A stretch of DNA of 64,000 nucleotides from Enterobacter kobei (GCF_001729765.1 NZ_CP017181.1:186001-250000), one strand, 5' to 3'; counted from the stretch's first letter, positions 14,627-26,533 are shown. Notes: a model not told the origin generated them from the letters alone. Numbers and translations are program-made.

Positions 14627-14932
14627 TCACTCCAGCAGTTTGAGGGCTTTTTCCAGTACGGCATCGCCTTTCATCATGCCGTAGTCCATCATGTCGATCA
14701 CCGCGACTTTTTTGCCCAGTGGGTCAGCCTGTGCCTGCAGTTTTGCCTGCTCGTATTTAACCTGTGGCCCCAGCAATACGATGTCGGCCGTCGCGATGTT
14801 GTCTTTAAACTCCGCAACCGGAACGGCTTTAATGGTGACTTCAACCCCTTTTTTCTGCGCGGCGTCTTTCATACGTTGAACCAGCATGCTGGTTGACATT
14901 CCCGCTGCACAGCATAAAACGATGTTCTTCAT
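14627..14932 (-). CDS. PTS lactose/cellobiose-type IIB protein (orphan)
   Basis: The 101-residue cytoplasmic protein has the IIB fold of the lactose/chitobiose PTS family. The phosphorylated cysteine is C8 in the loop CAAGMSTSML, matching CSAGMSTS of ChbB. It normally passes phosphate from IIA to the sugar bound by IIC. No IIC gene is present in this window. A GAGG ribosome binding site precedes the ATG. It lies 146 bases downstream of the diguanylate cyclase gene and directly upstream of IIA. It may serve a distant IIC or a regulatory phosphorelay; the sequence does not decide. Confidence 0.87.
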   Translation of the reverse strand: MKNIVLCCAAGMSTSMLVQRMKDAAQKKGVEVTIKAVPVAEFKDNIATADIVLLGPQVKYEQAKLQAQADPLGKKVAVIDMMDYGMMKGDAVLEKALKLLE

Positions 14933-15078
14933 AATCAGCCTCGATCTACATGTGTTTATTGATAATTATCCCGTGCAGACCGCTTCAACAACCGCTTTAC
15001 CGCGATTGTGTGTCAGGCATCACAAAGAAAACGGCATTTTTCTGAAACCGGTTACAATTCTGACGGGAGGAGAGAAAA

Positions 15079-16620
15079 TTAGCCGACGGTTGTTCGAACA
15101 ATGCGGTTTTTTCCCTGCTGTTTAGCGCTATAAAGCGCGTTATCGACACTTCCCACCAGTTGTTCCAGCGGTTCGAAGTGCCATTCCCCCAGACCCGCAC
15201 TGAACGTAACGTGCAGGTTTTCTTCCCGCCAGACGCGCCTTTCAACGGCGGTGCGCCAGGCGTCAAGCAATGAGAATGCGGCAGCGATCTGCTCGGCCTG
15301 GAAGATCACCGCGAACTCTTCTCCACCGTAGCGATAGACCGAGATGTTGTGTGGCTGCATTATCTGGATCCCTTCGCGCGCCACATTACGCAGGACAATG
15401 TCACCACTCAGATGTCCCCATGTGTCGTTGATCGATTTGAAGTTATCGATATCAATCAGCGCCAGTGCGAAAGGCTGGTGGGCGGTCAGCAGTTCATCCA
15501 CATCATTGTCAAACGCGCGGCGGTTTTTGCAGCCGGTCAACGCATCGTGAGTCGCCTGGCGAACATACGCCATCTCCCGCTCTTTATTGGACTGAATCGT
15601 GTGGCTCAGCATCGCTTCCAGACGCGGTGCCTGGCTGACATCGCCCGTTTTGATCGCATTGATAATGGTCATTAATACGGTACGCGAGGCATGACGCAAA
15701 TAAAGGCCGAACAGAATGATGATGATGGCTGCCAGCGCGAAGCCCCAGACAACGATAGTAGTTTCGTGGCGGGTGATATCGGTAAGCGTTGCGCCAGATA
15801 CCCGATAGATAACAAACCAGTCCGGGTTCGTGAAAGAGTAGTAGTAATACCAGGCATTGGTTTTCCGGTCGTAAAGATGGCCTTCGCCGCTGGTCATTTT
15901 GTCCATCAGCGCTTCGCTCACGTACTTTTTGAACAGGGCGCCTGTATCTGGGTGCAGCACGACGGTCCCGTCGCGTTCGACGACGAAGAATTCCCCTTGT
16001 ACGGGGGCCACCATTTGTCGAAGGGTATACCCCATCGACGTCAAATCAAGATGAAAGGCGAGGGTTCCCTTGAGTCTGCCTTCTGTTGAAATCAATGGCT
16101 TATAAAGCGTAACTGTCGGATGCCCGGTAAAGTAGTCCGTATAATGGTGGGTATAATGGCTGAAAATACTGGCTTCTGCGTGCGCGACAAACCACGGGCG
16201 CGTCCGCGGATCGACGTTTTTACTCTTTTCCGTGGGAGGTGCTTCTGGTGCGTGTAAATAATGTCCCTCTGTATCGGCCAGCGAGATGGATGACACGGTC
16301 GGCATCAGGTTTTGCAAATGCATCAACATCTGCAGCCCTTGCGTCGGGTTGACGTTGAGCGTCTCATTCAGTATCTCGCTGCGGGCAAAGTACATCGCAG
16401 AGCGACCAAGGATATAGTCGTTTTCACGCAGGATTGATTCGGTATAGTTAACCGCCAGGTTATGCGTGAAGTTACTGTTAATCTTGTGATAATCCTCAAG
16501 AAAATCCTTTCTTTGCGAAAGAGAGACCACGACCGCGATCAGCGCAAAACTGCACAGGATCCCCGCGAAGCTGAGCATGATTGGCCGGGTAAAAGAGAGC
16601 TTTTTGCTGTGAAGTGCCAT
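15079..16620 (-). CDS. Membrane diguanylate cyclase with periplasmic Cache-type sensor
   Basis: The 513-residue protein should make cyclic di-GMP from two GTP. A membrane segment (about 13-34) is followed by a periplasmic sensor of double-Cache type (about 36-285; DPRTRPWF and YKPLI motifs typical of Cache domains), a second membrane segment (about 287-308), and a GGDEF domain (about 350-510). Active-site features are DALTGCKNRRAF (359-370), LIDIDNFKSIND with the metal aspartate, and YGGEEF (431-436). No RxxD inhibitory site is seen just before GGEEF. The gene is not in the E. coli K-12 order at this place. It sits upstream of the orphan PTS pair on the same strand. Confidence 0.9.
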   Translation of the reverse strand: MALHSKKLSFTRPIMLSFAGILCSFALIAVVVSLSQRKDFLEDYHKINSNFTHNLAVNYTESILRENDYILGRSAMYFARSEILNETLNVNPTQGLQMLMHLQNLMPTVSSISLADTEGHYLHAPEAPPTEKSKNVDPRTRPWFVAHAEASIFSHYTHHYTDYFTGHPTVTLYKPLISTEGRLKGTLAFHLDLTSMGYTLRQMVAPVQGEFFVVERDGTVVLHPDTGALFKKYVSEALMDKMTSGEGHLYDRKTNAWYYYYSFTNPDWFVIYRVSGATLTDITRHETTIVVWGFALAAIIIILFGLYLRHASRTVLMTIINAIKTGDVSQAPRLEAMLSHTIQSNKEREMAYVRQATHDALTGCKNRRAFDNDVDELLTAHQPFALALIDIDNFKSINDTWGHLSGDIVLRNVAREGIQIMQPHNISVYRYGGEEFAVIFQAEQIAAAFSLLDAWRTAVERRVWREENLHVTFSAGLGEWHFEPLEQLVGSVDNALYSAKQQGKNRIVRTTVG

Positions 16621-16960
16621 GAGTTGTACATCGATCCTGATGGTGAATACTTTTTGTCTGCCGATATCCTCTCAGCATAGTCGCTGTCCTGCGGTTCGCG
16701 GTGAATTATACGGAACACGATTTTCGGCAAGATGATTTATCTTAAGAATCACTAAGAAATTCCTTATCCATGTTTTTTGCCGCCCCATTTATGCAAGAAA
16801 CCGGAGGCAGGGCGAAACGAGGAAGAAGCTTTTCGCCCTGGCCAGCATCCCTTGCTGACCGGATGACAATAAAAAAACCGGACGATCGCTGACAATCGTC
16901 CGGTTTTATCTTTCCGTAGTGTCTCGACACTTTTTTACCGTATTGCAGCGTGTTTCAACG
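16621..16960. other. Intergenic region between the cyclase gene and thiH
   Basis: There is no credible gene in these 340 bases. The part near 16621-16740 should hold the promoter of the minus-strand diguanylate cyclase. The part near 16860-16910 holds the thi operon terminator, listed separately. Confidence 0.6.
16872..16907 (-). terminator. Terminator of the thiamine operon
   Basis: Read on the minus strand, the stem ACCGGACGAT...ATCGTCCGGT runs into seven T residues. It lies about 55 bases beyond the thiH stop codon. Confidence 0.92.
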
Positions 16961-18088
16961 TTATTGCGAGGCTCTTCCCAGCCAGCTGTCCCAGTCTTTC
17001 CAGACCGGCTGTAGGCCCTGTGCCGTCAGGGCGGCGGCGACTGCCTCCGGACGTCGCCCGTCATGCGGTGCAAACTGCTCCAGCTCCGGGTGATCGTCGG
17101 CGTAACCGCCCGGCTGTGTTTTGGAAAACGCGCTGACGTTGTTAATTGCCAGCGGGATCACGCGATCGCGAAACGCCTGGGACTCACGCGTTGAAAGCGA
17201 TAATTCAACCTCCGGGGCGAGCAGGCGAAACGCGCAAATAGTCTGCACCAGCTGACGCTCATCCATCAGCGATGCCGGTTCTATTCCGCCTGCGCAGGGT
17301 CGCAGGCGGGGGAAAGAGATAGAATAGCGGCTCTGCCAGTAGTGCTGCTGGAGCCACAGCAAATGCTCTGCCACCATGTAGCAATCGACCCGCCAGCTGT
17401 CGGAGAGCCCAATCAGCGCCCCGAGACCGATTTTATCGATCCCGGCGCGGCCCAGCCTGTCCGGTGTCTCCAGCCGGAAGAAGAAATCCTGTTTCTTGCC
17501 CTTCAGGTGGTGCCGGGCGTACGTTGCCTCGTGGTAGGTTTCCTGGTAAACCATGACCCCATCCAGCCCGAGCGATTTTAACTCCGCGTACTCATCCTGC
17601 GACAGGGGCTGTACCTCCATCTGCAACGACGCAAACTCGCGACGTATCGCCGGAAGGTGCTGACGGAAATAGTCCATTCCCACTTTTCCCTGATGCTCGC
17701 CCGTGACCAGCAGAAGATGTTCGAACCCCATTTCACGAATGGCGGCGCACTCACGTGCGATCTCATCTTCATCAAGGGTTTTCCGCTTGATGCGGTTGCT
17801 CATGGAGAAACCGCAATAGGTGCAGTCATTGGCGCACAGGTTCGAGAGATAAAGTGGAACGTAGAAGCTTACCGTGTTGCCAAAACGCTGGCGGGTAAGG
17901 CGCTGAGCGCGCTGCGCCATCGGTTCAAGGTACGCGCTGGCCGCCGGAGAGAGCAGGGCCATCAGGTCCTCACGGGTCAGATGACGGGCATTCAGGGCAC
18001 GCTCCACGTCAGCCGCCGTTTTGCTGTTGATACGCAGGGCGATATCGTCCCAGTTGAGCTGACGCCAGCGTTCGGTAAACGTACTCAT
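16961..18088 (-). CDS. thiH: 2-iminoacetate synthase (tyrosine lyase) ThiH
   Basis: ThiH is a radical SAM enzyme that cleaves tyrosine to dehydroglycine (2-iminoacetate) and p-cresol, supplying the C-N unit for the thiazole ring. The 375-residue protein shows the radical SAM cluster motif [10 protein letters not shown] (CxxxCxxC, around residue 85-95) and the SAM-binding GEH region. Its start overlaps the thiG stop by 4 bases, so the two are coupled. It is the last gene of thiCEFSGH. Confidence 0.97.
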   Translation of the reverse strand: MSTFTERWRQLNWDDIALRINSKTAADVERALNARHLTREDLMALLSPAASAYLEPMAQRAQRLTRQRFGNTVSFYVPLYLSNLCANDCTYCGFSMSNRIKRKTLDEDEIARECAAIREMGFEHLLLVTGEHQGKVGMDYFRQHLPAIRREFASLQMEVQPLSQDEYAELKSLGLDGVMVYQETYHEATYARHHLKGKKQDFFFRLETPDRLGRAGIDKIGLGALIGLSDSWRVDCYMVAEHLLWLQQHYWQSRYSISFPRLRPCAGGIEPASLMDERQLVQTICAFRLLAPEVELSLSTRESQAFRDRVIPLAINNVSAFSKTQPGGYADDHPELEQFAPHDGRRPEAVAAALTAQGLQPVWKDWDSWLGRASQ

Positions 18089-18855
18089 GAGAGAGCCTCC
18101 AGAAAACCGGTCAGCGGGCTGGTGGCCTGCGCCTGAAAACTGCGCGAGCCAGGGCCGGATCCTCTTGCCAGCAAGCCGGCCTCTACGGCCATGCGGAACG
18201 CGCGCGCCATCATGACCGGATCGTCAGCCACCGCAATCGCCGTATTGACCAGTACCGCGTCGGCCCCCATCTCCAGCGCCTGCGCGGCATGGCTTGGTAC
18301 GCCAATCCCCGCATCTACCACCACCGGCACGGTGGCTTGTTCAATGATGATCTCCAGCATCGCGCGAGTTTCGAGACCCTGATTAGAGCCAATTGGCGCA
18401 CCCAGCGGCATCACGGCGGCACAGCCGACCTCTTCCAGACGCTTACATAGCACAGGGTCCGCCCCGCAGTAAGGCAGGACGGTAAACCCTTGCTGCACAA
18501 GCTTTTCTGCTGCTTTCAGCGTTTCAATCGGGTCCGGCAGCAGCCAGCGGGCATCCGGATGAATTTCCAGCTTCAGCCAGCGGGTACCGAGCGCTTCACG
18601 TGCCAGCTGTGCGGCGAAAATTGCTTCTTCCGCCGTTTTTGCACCGGAGGTGTTGGGCAAGAGCGTAACGCCTGCCTCCAGCAAAGGCGCAAGAATGGCA
18701 TCGTTGTGCTGGCGCAGATCCACGCGTTTCATCGCCAGCGTCACCAGCTGGCTGCCACTTTCACGGATGGCCTCTACCATCAGCTGTGGAGAGGCGAACT
18801 TTCCGGTTCCGGTAAACAGATGTGAATCAAAGATTTTATCGGCAATATGTAGCAT
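18085..18855 (-). CDS. thiG: Thiazole synthase ThiG
   Basis: ThiG condenses deoxyxylulose 5-phosphate, dehydroglycine and the ThiS thiocarboxylate to thiazole phosphate. The 256-residue TIM-barrel protein begins MLHIADKIF and contains the phosphate-binding DAGIG and [10 protein letters not shown] segments near the C-terminus. A longer open frame extends upstream through thiS but lacks homology. The ATG at 18855 directly follows the thiS stop. It forms a complex with ThiH. Confidence 0.97.
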   Translation of the reverse strand: MLHIADKIFDSHLFTGTGKFASPQLMVEAIRESGSQLVTLAMKRVDLRQHNDAILAPLLEAGVTLLPNTSGAKTAEEAIFAAQLAREALGTRWLKLEIHPDARWLLPDPIETLKAAEKLVQQGFTVLPYCGADPVLCKRLEEVGCAAVMPLGAPIGSNQGLETRAMLEIIIEQATVPVVVDAGIGVPSHAAQALEMGADAVLVNTAIAVADDPVMMARAFRMAVEAGLLARGSGPGSRSFQAQATSPLTGFLEALS

Positions 18856-18856
18856 C

Positions 18857-19057
18857 TCAGCCCCCTGCGATAACCTGAAACAGCAGGATCTGGTCGCCGT
18901 CATTGACCTGCTGATGTTCCCACTGCTCGCGCGGCAGGATCTGTTGATTGAGTGCCAGCGCCGTTCCCGGCTTGAGCTGACGTAACTTATCGAGCAGGGC
19001 GGCAATGGTCAGCCCGTCGTCGCAGCTTATCGGCTCATCGTTAAACAGAATGCGCAT
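18857..19057 (-). CDS. thiS: Sulfur carrier protein ThiS
   Basis: ThiS is a 66-residue ubiquitin-like carrier. The C-terminal Gly-Gly (VIAGG) is adenylated by ThiF and converted to a thiocarboxylate that delivers sulfur to thiazole. Its start overlaps the end of thiF by 17 bases, and thiG follows after one base. This tight packing fits equimolar expression with its partners. Confidence 0.97.
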   Translation of the reverse strand: MRILFNDEPISCDDGLTIAALLDKLRQLKPGTALALNQQILPREQWEHQQVNDGDQILLFQVIAGG

Positions 19058-19796
19058 CGCGGCCTCCGCATACCGGGCAGTGGCTGGCGCGGTTTAAGGC
19101 CAGATGGCGCCAGCCGCCTGAACGAGCGTCGAACAGCCGCAGCGTATTACGTTCCGTCTCCATGCCGCTGAGCAGCTTGATGGCCTCAAGCGCCTGAAGG
19201 GTGCCCATCACTCCGACTACCGGGCCAAGAATGCCTGCCGTGCGGCAGTTGCGTGCGGGCTCGGCATCGTCCGGCCACAGGCAGCGATAGCAGCCCTGCG
19301 CCCAGGGGGGCGTCAGGACCATCATCTGTCCGCCGAACCCCACCGCGCTGGCGGTGATCAGCGGCGTGTTATTGATCACGCAGGCGGCGTTGATCGCCTG
19401 ACGCGTCGCCATATTGTCAGTGCAGTCCAGCACCACGTCGGCCAGGGCGACCTCACGGTGCAGATTGTCATCGCTCAGCCGCGTCTGGAGTGCAATCAGT
19501 TCGATGTCCGGGTTGAGCTGATTCAGCCTCTGGCGGGTAATCTGCGCTTTGGGTTGATTAATGTCCTTTGTCGTGAAGAGGATTTGTCGCTGCAGGTTGC
19601 TGAGGTGCACCTCGTCGTCGTCGGCCAGCACCAGCGTACCGATACCTGCGCCTGCCAGATAAAGCGCGGCGGGGGCGCCTAATCCACCCAGACCAACAAT
19701 CAACACCCTGCTGGCGAGCAGCTTTTGCTGCCCGTCGATGGCGATATCCTCCAGCAGAATTTGACGGCTGTAGCGCATAAAATCGCGGTCATTCAT
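19041..19796 (-). CDS. thiF: ThiS adenylyltransferase ThiF
   Basis: ThiF is an E1-like enzyme that adenylates the C-terminal glycine of ThiS and takes part in sulfur transfer. The 251-residue protein has the nucleotide-binding GLGGLG motif, the DNLQRQ-like loop (HLSNLQRQ), the catalytic region RNCRTAG with the persulfide cysteine, and zinc-binding CYRC and CPVC pairs. The ATG at 19796 gives the family N-terminus [12 protein letters not shown]. It overlaps thiE by 8 bases. Confidence 0.97.
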   Translation of the reverse strand: MNDRDFMRYSRQILLEDIAIDGQQKLLASRVLIVGLGGLGAPAALYLAGAGIGTLVLADDDEVHLSNLQRQILFTTKDINQPKAQITRQRLNQLNPDIELIALQTRLSDDNLHREVALADVVLDCTDNMATRQAINAACVINNTPLITASAVGFGGQMMVLTPPWAQGCYRCLWPDDAEPARNCRTAGILGPVVGVMGTLQALEAIKLLSGMETERNTLRLFDARSGGWRHLALNRASHCPVCGGRDAHSV

Positions 19797-20423
19797 CGCC
19801 CGCTCCTGCCAGCTGTAAAAGCCGTGCCGTGGCCGCCTGCCAGTCCGTCGCCTGGGTAATCGCGCTGACGACGGCGATACTGCCGACGCCGGTTTCCAGT
19901 ACCGCAGGGGCGCGTTCAAGGCTTATCCCGCCAATGGCAACGGTGGGGTAATCGGTCAGGCGCTTAACGTGTAACGCCAGCTGCGTTAAACCCTGTGGTG
20001 CGGAGGGCATCTGCTTGGTTTGCGTCGGAAAAACGTGGCCGAGGGCAATGTAGGAGGGGCGCGCCGCCAGTGCCACGTCAATTTCCATATCGTCGTGTGT
20101 CGACACCCCCAGCCGCAGCCCGGCTTTGCGAATAGCGTTAAGATCGGTAGTTTCCAGATCTTCCTGACCCAGATGGACGCCGTACGCCTGGTGCTTAATA
20201 GCCAGCCGCCAGTAGTCGTTGATAAACAGACGAGCGTGGTAGCGTCGTCCCAGCGCGATGGCGGCGATAACGTCGGCCTCAACTTCTTCATCGCGCTTAT
20301 CCTTGATGCGCAGCTGGAGGGTGCGAACGCCTGCCTCCAGCAGGCGTTGGATCCACTCCACGCTGTCCACCACCGGATAGAGCCCTAAACGGAAGGGCAC
20401 GGAGGGGAAATCAGGCTGGTACA

Positions 20424-20424
<1 letters not shown>
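19789..20424 (-). CDS. thiE: Thiamine phosphate synthase ThiE
   Basis: ThiE joins hydroxymethylpyrimidine diphosphate and thiazole phosphate to give thiamine phosphate. The 211-residue TIM-barrel protein contains QLRIKD, the NDYW and GVHLGQED segments, and the C-terminal AIGGIS phosphate-binding motif. The start ATG overlaps the thiC stop (TAATG arrangement), behind the GGAGG site within the end of thiC. Confidence 0.97.
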
Positions 20425-22322
<1,898 letters not shown>

Positions 22323-22408
22323 TCATTCCAGAAGTGAAGGACATGGCTTGTCAGACGACGGATGAAGCAAGAGAAGATCGCCTCAGGGGCGATACAACAG
22401 CAGTGTGA

Positions 22409-22503
22409 CTCTTGTTCCCTTCGCAGGTATTAACCTGATCAGGTTCCGCGGATCCCGAATTAACGGTCTCAGCCCGCGCGTTTAAGCGCTGGGCACTCCG
22501 ACA
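22409..22503 (-). promoter_or_regulatory. TPP riboswitch (THI element) of thiC
   Basis: On the minus strand the leader shows the conserved TPP-sensing pieces: GGAGTGCC near the 5' end, CGGGCTGAGA, the pairing GAACCTGATCAGGTTAATACC, and GCGAAGGGAACAAG at the 3' end. The element ends about 90 bases before the thiC ATG. When bound by thiamine diphosphate such elements shut off translation or transcription of the operon. Confidence 0.95.
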
Positions 22504-22530
22504 AGAAAAATCCCCCTCCGCAGAGGGGCG
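22504..22530 (-). terminator. Terminator after rsd
   Basis: Read on the minus strand, CCCCTC-TGCG-GAGGGG is followed by GATTTTT, about 35 bases beyond the rsd stop. It abuts the 5' end of the thiC riboswitch, leaving little room for a separate thiC promoter outside the hairpin. Confidence 0.8.
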
Positions 22531-22564
22531 AATGGTTGTAAATTACTCGTTAACGATTAAGAAC

Positions 22565-23062
22565 TCAAGCAGGGCGCGCGATGTTGTCTTCGTTACTCAC
22601 ATCCAGGCCGTTATCCAGGACGAGGGCGATCAGCCTGTCTTCCAGCGTGAATCGCTCTTCCAGCGCTTCGCCAAGATCGGAAAGCGCCTGCTGGAACTCA
22701 AGATAATTGTCGTGATCGATGGCATTTTCGAGCGTGGAATCGTAGTAATCCATGATCTGCTGGGTGTTGGCTTCCAGCAGCGGATAGAGTTTACTGGCCG
22801 CTAAATACGGCGTTGTCCCTTCCATTTCGCGGATAATACGTTCATAAATATTGAAATGTCCGTCGGACAGGTAGTCGACCAGGCTCTGACAAAAATCATC
22901 CAGCGCTTTTTCATTCAGCCGCATAAACGATTCTTTGCCAGGCTTAATACCGACCAGATTGTAATAAGCCACGAGTAGATGCTTGCGTACATGTAGCCAG
23001 CGATCCACCAGTTTGTTACTTCCTCTAACGCGCTCAGTCAGGCTTTCTAGCTGGTTTAACAT
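22565..23062 (-). CDS. rsd: Regulator of sigma D, Rsd
   Basis: Rsd is a stationary-phase anti-sigma factor that binds region 4 of sigma70, reducing its activity and favouring sigma S. It also stimulates SpoT when bound to dephosphorylated HPr. The 165-residue helical protein begins MLNQLESLTERV and is slightly longer than the 158 residues of E. coli Rsd as I recall it. It is divergent from nudC. The start follows a weak GGAG-like site. Confidence 0.94.
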   Translation of the reverse strand: MLNQLESLTERVRGSNKLVDRWLHVRKHLLVAYYNLVGIKPGKESFMRLNEKALDDFCQSLVDYLSDGHFNIYERIIREMEGTTPYLAASKLYPLLEANTQQIMDYYDSTLENAIDHDNYLEFQQALSDLGEALEERFTLEDRLIALVLDNGLDVSNEDNIARPA

Positions 23063-23157
23063 GGTTGACTCCGCAAGGTTGAGAATTGAATCTGCTTATC
23101 CAAAATGTAACCACAATGCTAACAACATGTCAGTGAAGCGAAGGTAGTGCAATAGAT

Positions 23158-23931
23158 ATGGATCGTATTATTGAAAAATCAGATCTGGGTTGGTGGATCG
23201 TCAGTCACGAACAAAAACTATGGCTTCCTGCCGGGGAGATCCCTTATGGCGCAGCAGAGGCGTTCAATCTTGTTGGCCAGCCAGCACTGAAGATTGGTGA
23301 ATGGCAGGGGGATGCAGTGTGGTTGATCCAACAGCCTCGCCGTCAGGAGATGGGATCGGTTCGTCAGGTGCTGGATCAGGATGTTGGCTTGTTCCAGCTG
23401 GCGGGGCGCGGCGTCCAGCTGGCGGAGTTTTACCGCTCGCATAAATACTGCGGCTACTGCGGCCATACCATGCACCCGAGCAAAACCGAGTGGGCAATGC
23501 TCTGCGGCCACTGCCGTGAACGTTACTATCCGCAGATTGCACCCTGCATTATCGTCGCCATTCGCCGTGAGGATACTATCCTGCTGGCGCAGCATACCCG
23601 CCATCGCAACGGCATTTATACCGTTCTTGCCGGTTTCGTCGAAGTGGGTGAAACGCTGGAGCAGGCGGTAGCGCGTGAAGTGATGGAAGAGAGCGGGATC
23701 AAGGTGAAAAACCTGCGCTACGTAACGTCTCAGCCGTGGCCATTCCCGATGTCCCTGATGACGGCGTTTATGGCGGAATACGACAGCGGTGAGATCGTTA
23801 TCGATCAGAAAGAGCTGCTGGACGCGAACTGGTATCGTTATGACGATTTGCCTCTGTTACCGCCACCCGGCACCGTGGCGCGTCGGCTGATAGAAGATAC
23901 CGTGGCGATGTGTCGGGCCGAGTATGAGTAG
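23158..23931 (+). CDS. nudC: NAD(+) diphosphatase / NAD-RNA decapping enzyme NudC
   Basis: NudC hydrolyses NADH or NAD to nicotinamide mononucleotide and AMP and removes NAD caps from RNA. The 257-residue protein has a zinc site formed by C98, C101, C116 and C119. The Nudix box runs from residue 159 (GFVEVGET) to REVMEESGI (about 181), followed by the family-specific SQPWPFPMS motif (191-199). It lies upstream of hemE with a 38-base gap and probable cotranscription. Confidence 0.96.
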   Translation: MDRIIEKSDLGWWIVSHEQKLWLPAGEIPYGAAEAFNLVGQPALKIGEWQGDAVWLIQQPRRQEMGSVRQVLDQDVGLFQLAGRGVQLAEFYRSHKYCGYCGHTMHPSKTEWAMLCGHCRERYYPQIAPCIIVAIRREDTILLAQHTRHRNGIYTVLAGFVEVGETLEQAVAREVMEESGIKVKNLRYVTSQPWPFPMSLMTAFMAEYDSGEIVIDQKELLDANWYRYDDLPLLPPPGTVARRLIEDTVAMCRAEYE

Positions 23932-23969
23932 TGTTACACTGAGGCCATGACGCTTAAGGAACTGCAAAA

Positions 23970-25034
23970 ATGACCGAACTGAAGAACGATCGTTATCTGC
24001 GTGCGCTGCTGCGCCAGCCCGTTGATGTCACCCCGGTGTGGATGATGCGCCAGGCAGGACGTTATCTGCCAGAGTACAAAGCCACGCGTGCGCAGGCAGG
24101 TGATTTTATGTCGCTGTGCAAAAACGCTGAGCTGGCGTGTGAAGTGACGCTCCAGCCGCTGCGCCGCTTCCCGCTGGATGCCGCCATTCTCTTTTCGGAC
24201 ATTCTGACCATTCCGGATGCAATGGGCCTTGGCCTGTACTTTGAAACCGGCGAAGGCCCGCGTTTTACCTCCCCGATCAAAAGCAAAGCCGACGTGGATA
24301 AGCTGCCGATCCCCGATCCGGAAGGCGAACTGGGCTATGTGATGAACGCCGTGCGCACCATTCGCCGTGAGCTGAAAGGCGAAGTGCCGCTGATTGGCTT
24401 CTCCGGTAGCCCGTGGACGCTGGCAACTTACATGGTTGAAGGTGGCAGCAGCAAAGCTTTTACCGTGATCAAAAAAATGATGTACGCCGAGCCGATGGCT
24501 CTGCATGCGCTGCTGGACAAGCTGGCGAAGAGCGTCACGCTCTATCTCAACGCGCAGATTAAAGCGGGCGCGCAGTCAGTGATGATTTTCGATACTTGGG
24601 GTGGCGTACTGACCGGGCGCGATTATCAGCAGTTCTCCCTGTATTACATGCACAAAATCGTTGATGGCCTGCTGCGTGAAAACGAAGGCCGCCGCGTGCC
24701 GGTGACGCTGTTCACCAAAGGTGGCGGTCAGTGGCTGGAAGCGATGGCGGCGACCGGCTGCGATGCATTGGGTCTCGACTGGACGACCGATATCGCTGAT
24801 GCTCGCCGTCGCGTGGGCGACAAAGTGGCGCTGCAGGGCAATATGGACCCGTCCATGCTCTATGCACCGCCAGCCCGCATTGAAGAAGAAGTGTCGACTA
24901 TACTCTCTGGTTTCGGCCAGGGGGAAGGCCACGTCTTTAACCTCGGCCACGGCATTCATCAGGATGTTCCGCCAGAGCATGCAGGCGTATTTGTGGAGGC
25001 GGTGCATCGGCTTTCTGCCCAGTATCACCAGTAA
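23970..25034 (+). CDS. hemE: Uroporphyrinogen decarboxylase
   Basis: HemE removes four acetate carboxyls from uroporphyrinogen III to give coproporphyrinogen III in haem synthesis. The 354-residue protein carries the N-terminal signature [15 protein letters not shown] (about residues 20-34), the second signature [13 protein letters not shown], and the catalytic aspartate in ILFSDIL. The AAGGA site precedes the ATG. Nfi follows after 9 bases. Confidence 0.98.
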   Translation: MTELKNDRYLRALLRQPVDVTPVWMMRQAGRYLPEYKATRAQAGDFMSLCKNAELACEVTLQPLRRFPLDAAILFSDILTIPDAMGLGLYFETGEGPRFTSPIKSKADVDKLPIPDPEGELGYVMNAVRTIRRELKGEVPLIGFSGSPWTLATYMVEGGSSKAFTVIKKMMYAEPMALHALLDKLAKSVTLYLNAQIKAGAQSVMIFDTWGGVLTGRDYQQFSLYYMHKIVDGLLRENEGRRVPVTLFTKGGGQWLEAMAATGCDALGLDWTTDIADARRRVGDKVALQGNMDPSMLYAPPARIEEEVSTILSGFGQGEGHVFNLGHGIHQDVPPEHAGVFVEAVHRLSAQYHQ

Positions 25035-25043
25035 GGAGTGGTT

Positions 25044-25715
25044 ATGGATCTCGCGTCGCTACGCGCTCAGCAAATTGAACTGGCTTCATCGGTGATCCGC
25101 GAGGATCGCCTGGATAAGGATCCCCCGCAGTACATTGGCGGAGCGGACGTCGGATTCGAGCAGGGTGGTGAAGTGACGCGAGCGGCGATGGTGGTTCTGA
25201 AATACCCTTCGCTGGAGCTGGTTGAGTACAAGGTGGCGCGTATCGCCACCACTATGCCGTACATTCCGGGTTTCCTCTCCTTTCGCGAGTATCCCGCGCT
25301 GCTGGCAGCATGGGAGCAGCTCTCGCAAAAACCTGACCTGCTGTTTGTGGATGGACACGGTATCTCACATCCGCGCCGTTTAGGCGTGGCCAGCCATTTT
25401 GGGCTGCTGGTGGATGTGCCGACCATTGGCGTTGCCAAAAAACGCCTGTGTGGCGCGTTTGAACCACTTTCCCCCGAGCCGGGTGCGCTGGCGCCGCTTA
25501 TCCATAAAGGCGAGCAGCTGGCGTGGGTCTGGCGCAGCAAAGCGCGCTGTAATCCGCTGTTTATCGCGACCGGTCACCGGGTGAGTATGGACAGCGCACT
25601 GGCGTGGGTTCAGCGCTGCATGAAGGGCTACCGTTTACCGGAGCCAACCCGCTGGGCGGACGCCGTCGCTTCCTCGCGTCCGGCTTTTGTTCGTTGGCAG
25701 GAAATTCAGCCGTGA
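25044..25715 (+). CDS. nfi: Endonuclease V
   Basis: Endonuclease V nicks DNA one phosphodiester 3' to deoxyinosine, starting repair of deaminated adenine. The 223-residue protein contains the catalytic IGGADVGFE (Asp in ADVG), the strand-separating wedge PYIPG and the [13 protein letters not shown] active-site motif. The ATG at 25044, six bases after AAGGAG, was preferred over an in-frame GTG at 25038. Confidence 0.97.
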   Translation: MDLASLRAQQIELASSVIREDRLDKDPPQYIGGADVGFEQGGEVTRAAMVVLKYPSLELVEYKVARIATTMPYIPGFLSFREYPALLAAWEQLSQKPDLLFVDGHGISHPRRLGVASHFGLLVDVPTIGVAKKRLCGAFEPLSPEPGALAPLIHKGEQLAWVWRSKARCNPLFIATGHRVSMDSALAWVQRCMKGYRLPEPTRWADAVASSRPAFVRWQEIQP

Positions 25716-25756
25716 TTCAGGTAAACTGCGGCTAATTTTCGATTCGAGACATCATC

Positions 25757-26347
25757 ATGTTACAAAACCCGATCCATCTGCGCCTTGAGAAGCTGGAAAG
25801 CTGGCAGCACGTCACCTTTATGGCTTGCCTGTGCGAGCGCATGTATCCCAACTATGCCGCGTTCTGTAAGCAGACGGGCTTTGGTGATGGTCATATCTAC
25901 CGCCGCATTCTGGATTTGATCTGGGAAACGCTGACGGTCAAAGACGCAAAGGTGAATTTCGACTCCCAACTGGAAAAGCTGGAAGAGGCGATCCCGGCCG
26001 CGGATGATTTTGATCTGTACGGTGTCTATCCGGCCATTGATGCCTGCGTGGCATTAAGTGAGCTGATCCACTCCCGTCTGAGTGGCGAAACCCTGGAGCA
26101 TGCTATCGAAGTCAGTAAGGCATCCATTACGACCGTTGCGATGCTCGAAATGACCCAGGAAGGCCGTGAAATGACCGACGAAGAGCTGCGAGCTAACCCG
26201 GCGGTTGAGCAGGAATGGGATATCCAGTGGGAAATTTTCCGCCTGCTGGCAGAGTGTGAAGAACGTGACATTGAGCTGATCAAAGGGCTGCGTGCGGACT
26301 TACGTGAGTCGGGCGAGAGCAATATTGGTATAATTTTTAACCAATGA
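25757..26347 (+). CDS. yjaG: DUF416 family protein YjaG
   Basis: This 196-residue acidic helical protein is nearly identical to E. coli YjaG (MLQNPIHLRLEKLESWQHV start). No catalytic motif or membrane segment is visible and its function is not established. It follows nfi by 41 bases and precedes hupA, the same order as in E. coli. Confidence 0.93.
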   Translation: MLQNPIHLRLEKLESWQHVTFMACLCERMYPNYAAFCKQTGFGDGHIYRRILDLIWETLTVKDAKVNFDSQLEKLEEAIPAADDFDLYGVYPAIDACVALSELIHSRLSGETLEHAIEVSKASITTVAMLEMTQEGREMTDEELRANPAVEQEWDIQWEIFRLLAECEERDIELIKGLRADLRESGESNIGIIFNQ

Positions 26348-26401
26348 GACAACAAAACGTGATTTAACGCCTGTTTTGTCGCACCTCGACTCTTCCCTTC
26401 T

Positions 26402-26430
26402 GCCCCCCGTCTGGTCTACATTTGGGGGGC
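26402..26430. other. G/C-tract hairpin upstream of hupA
   Basis: GCCCCCC and GGGGGGC can pair across a 15-base loop. An A run, not a T run, follows on the plus strand, so it is not a canonical terminator of yjaG. It lies within the 186-base region that must also hold the hupA promoter. Confidence 0.4.
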
Positions 26431-26533
26431 GAAAAAAAGTGGCTATCGGTGCGTGTATGCAGGAGAGTGCTTTTTTGGCATTTTCGTCGCACTCGATGCT
26501 TAGCAAGCGATAAACACATTGAAAGGATAACTT

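Noticed and set aside
26402..26430. G/C-tract hairpin considered as the yjaG terminator
   Set aside because: It is followed by A residues on the plus strand and lacks T residues in either direction.
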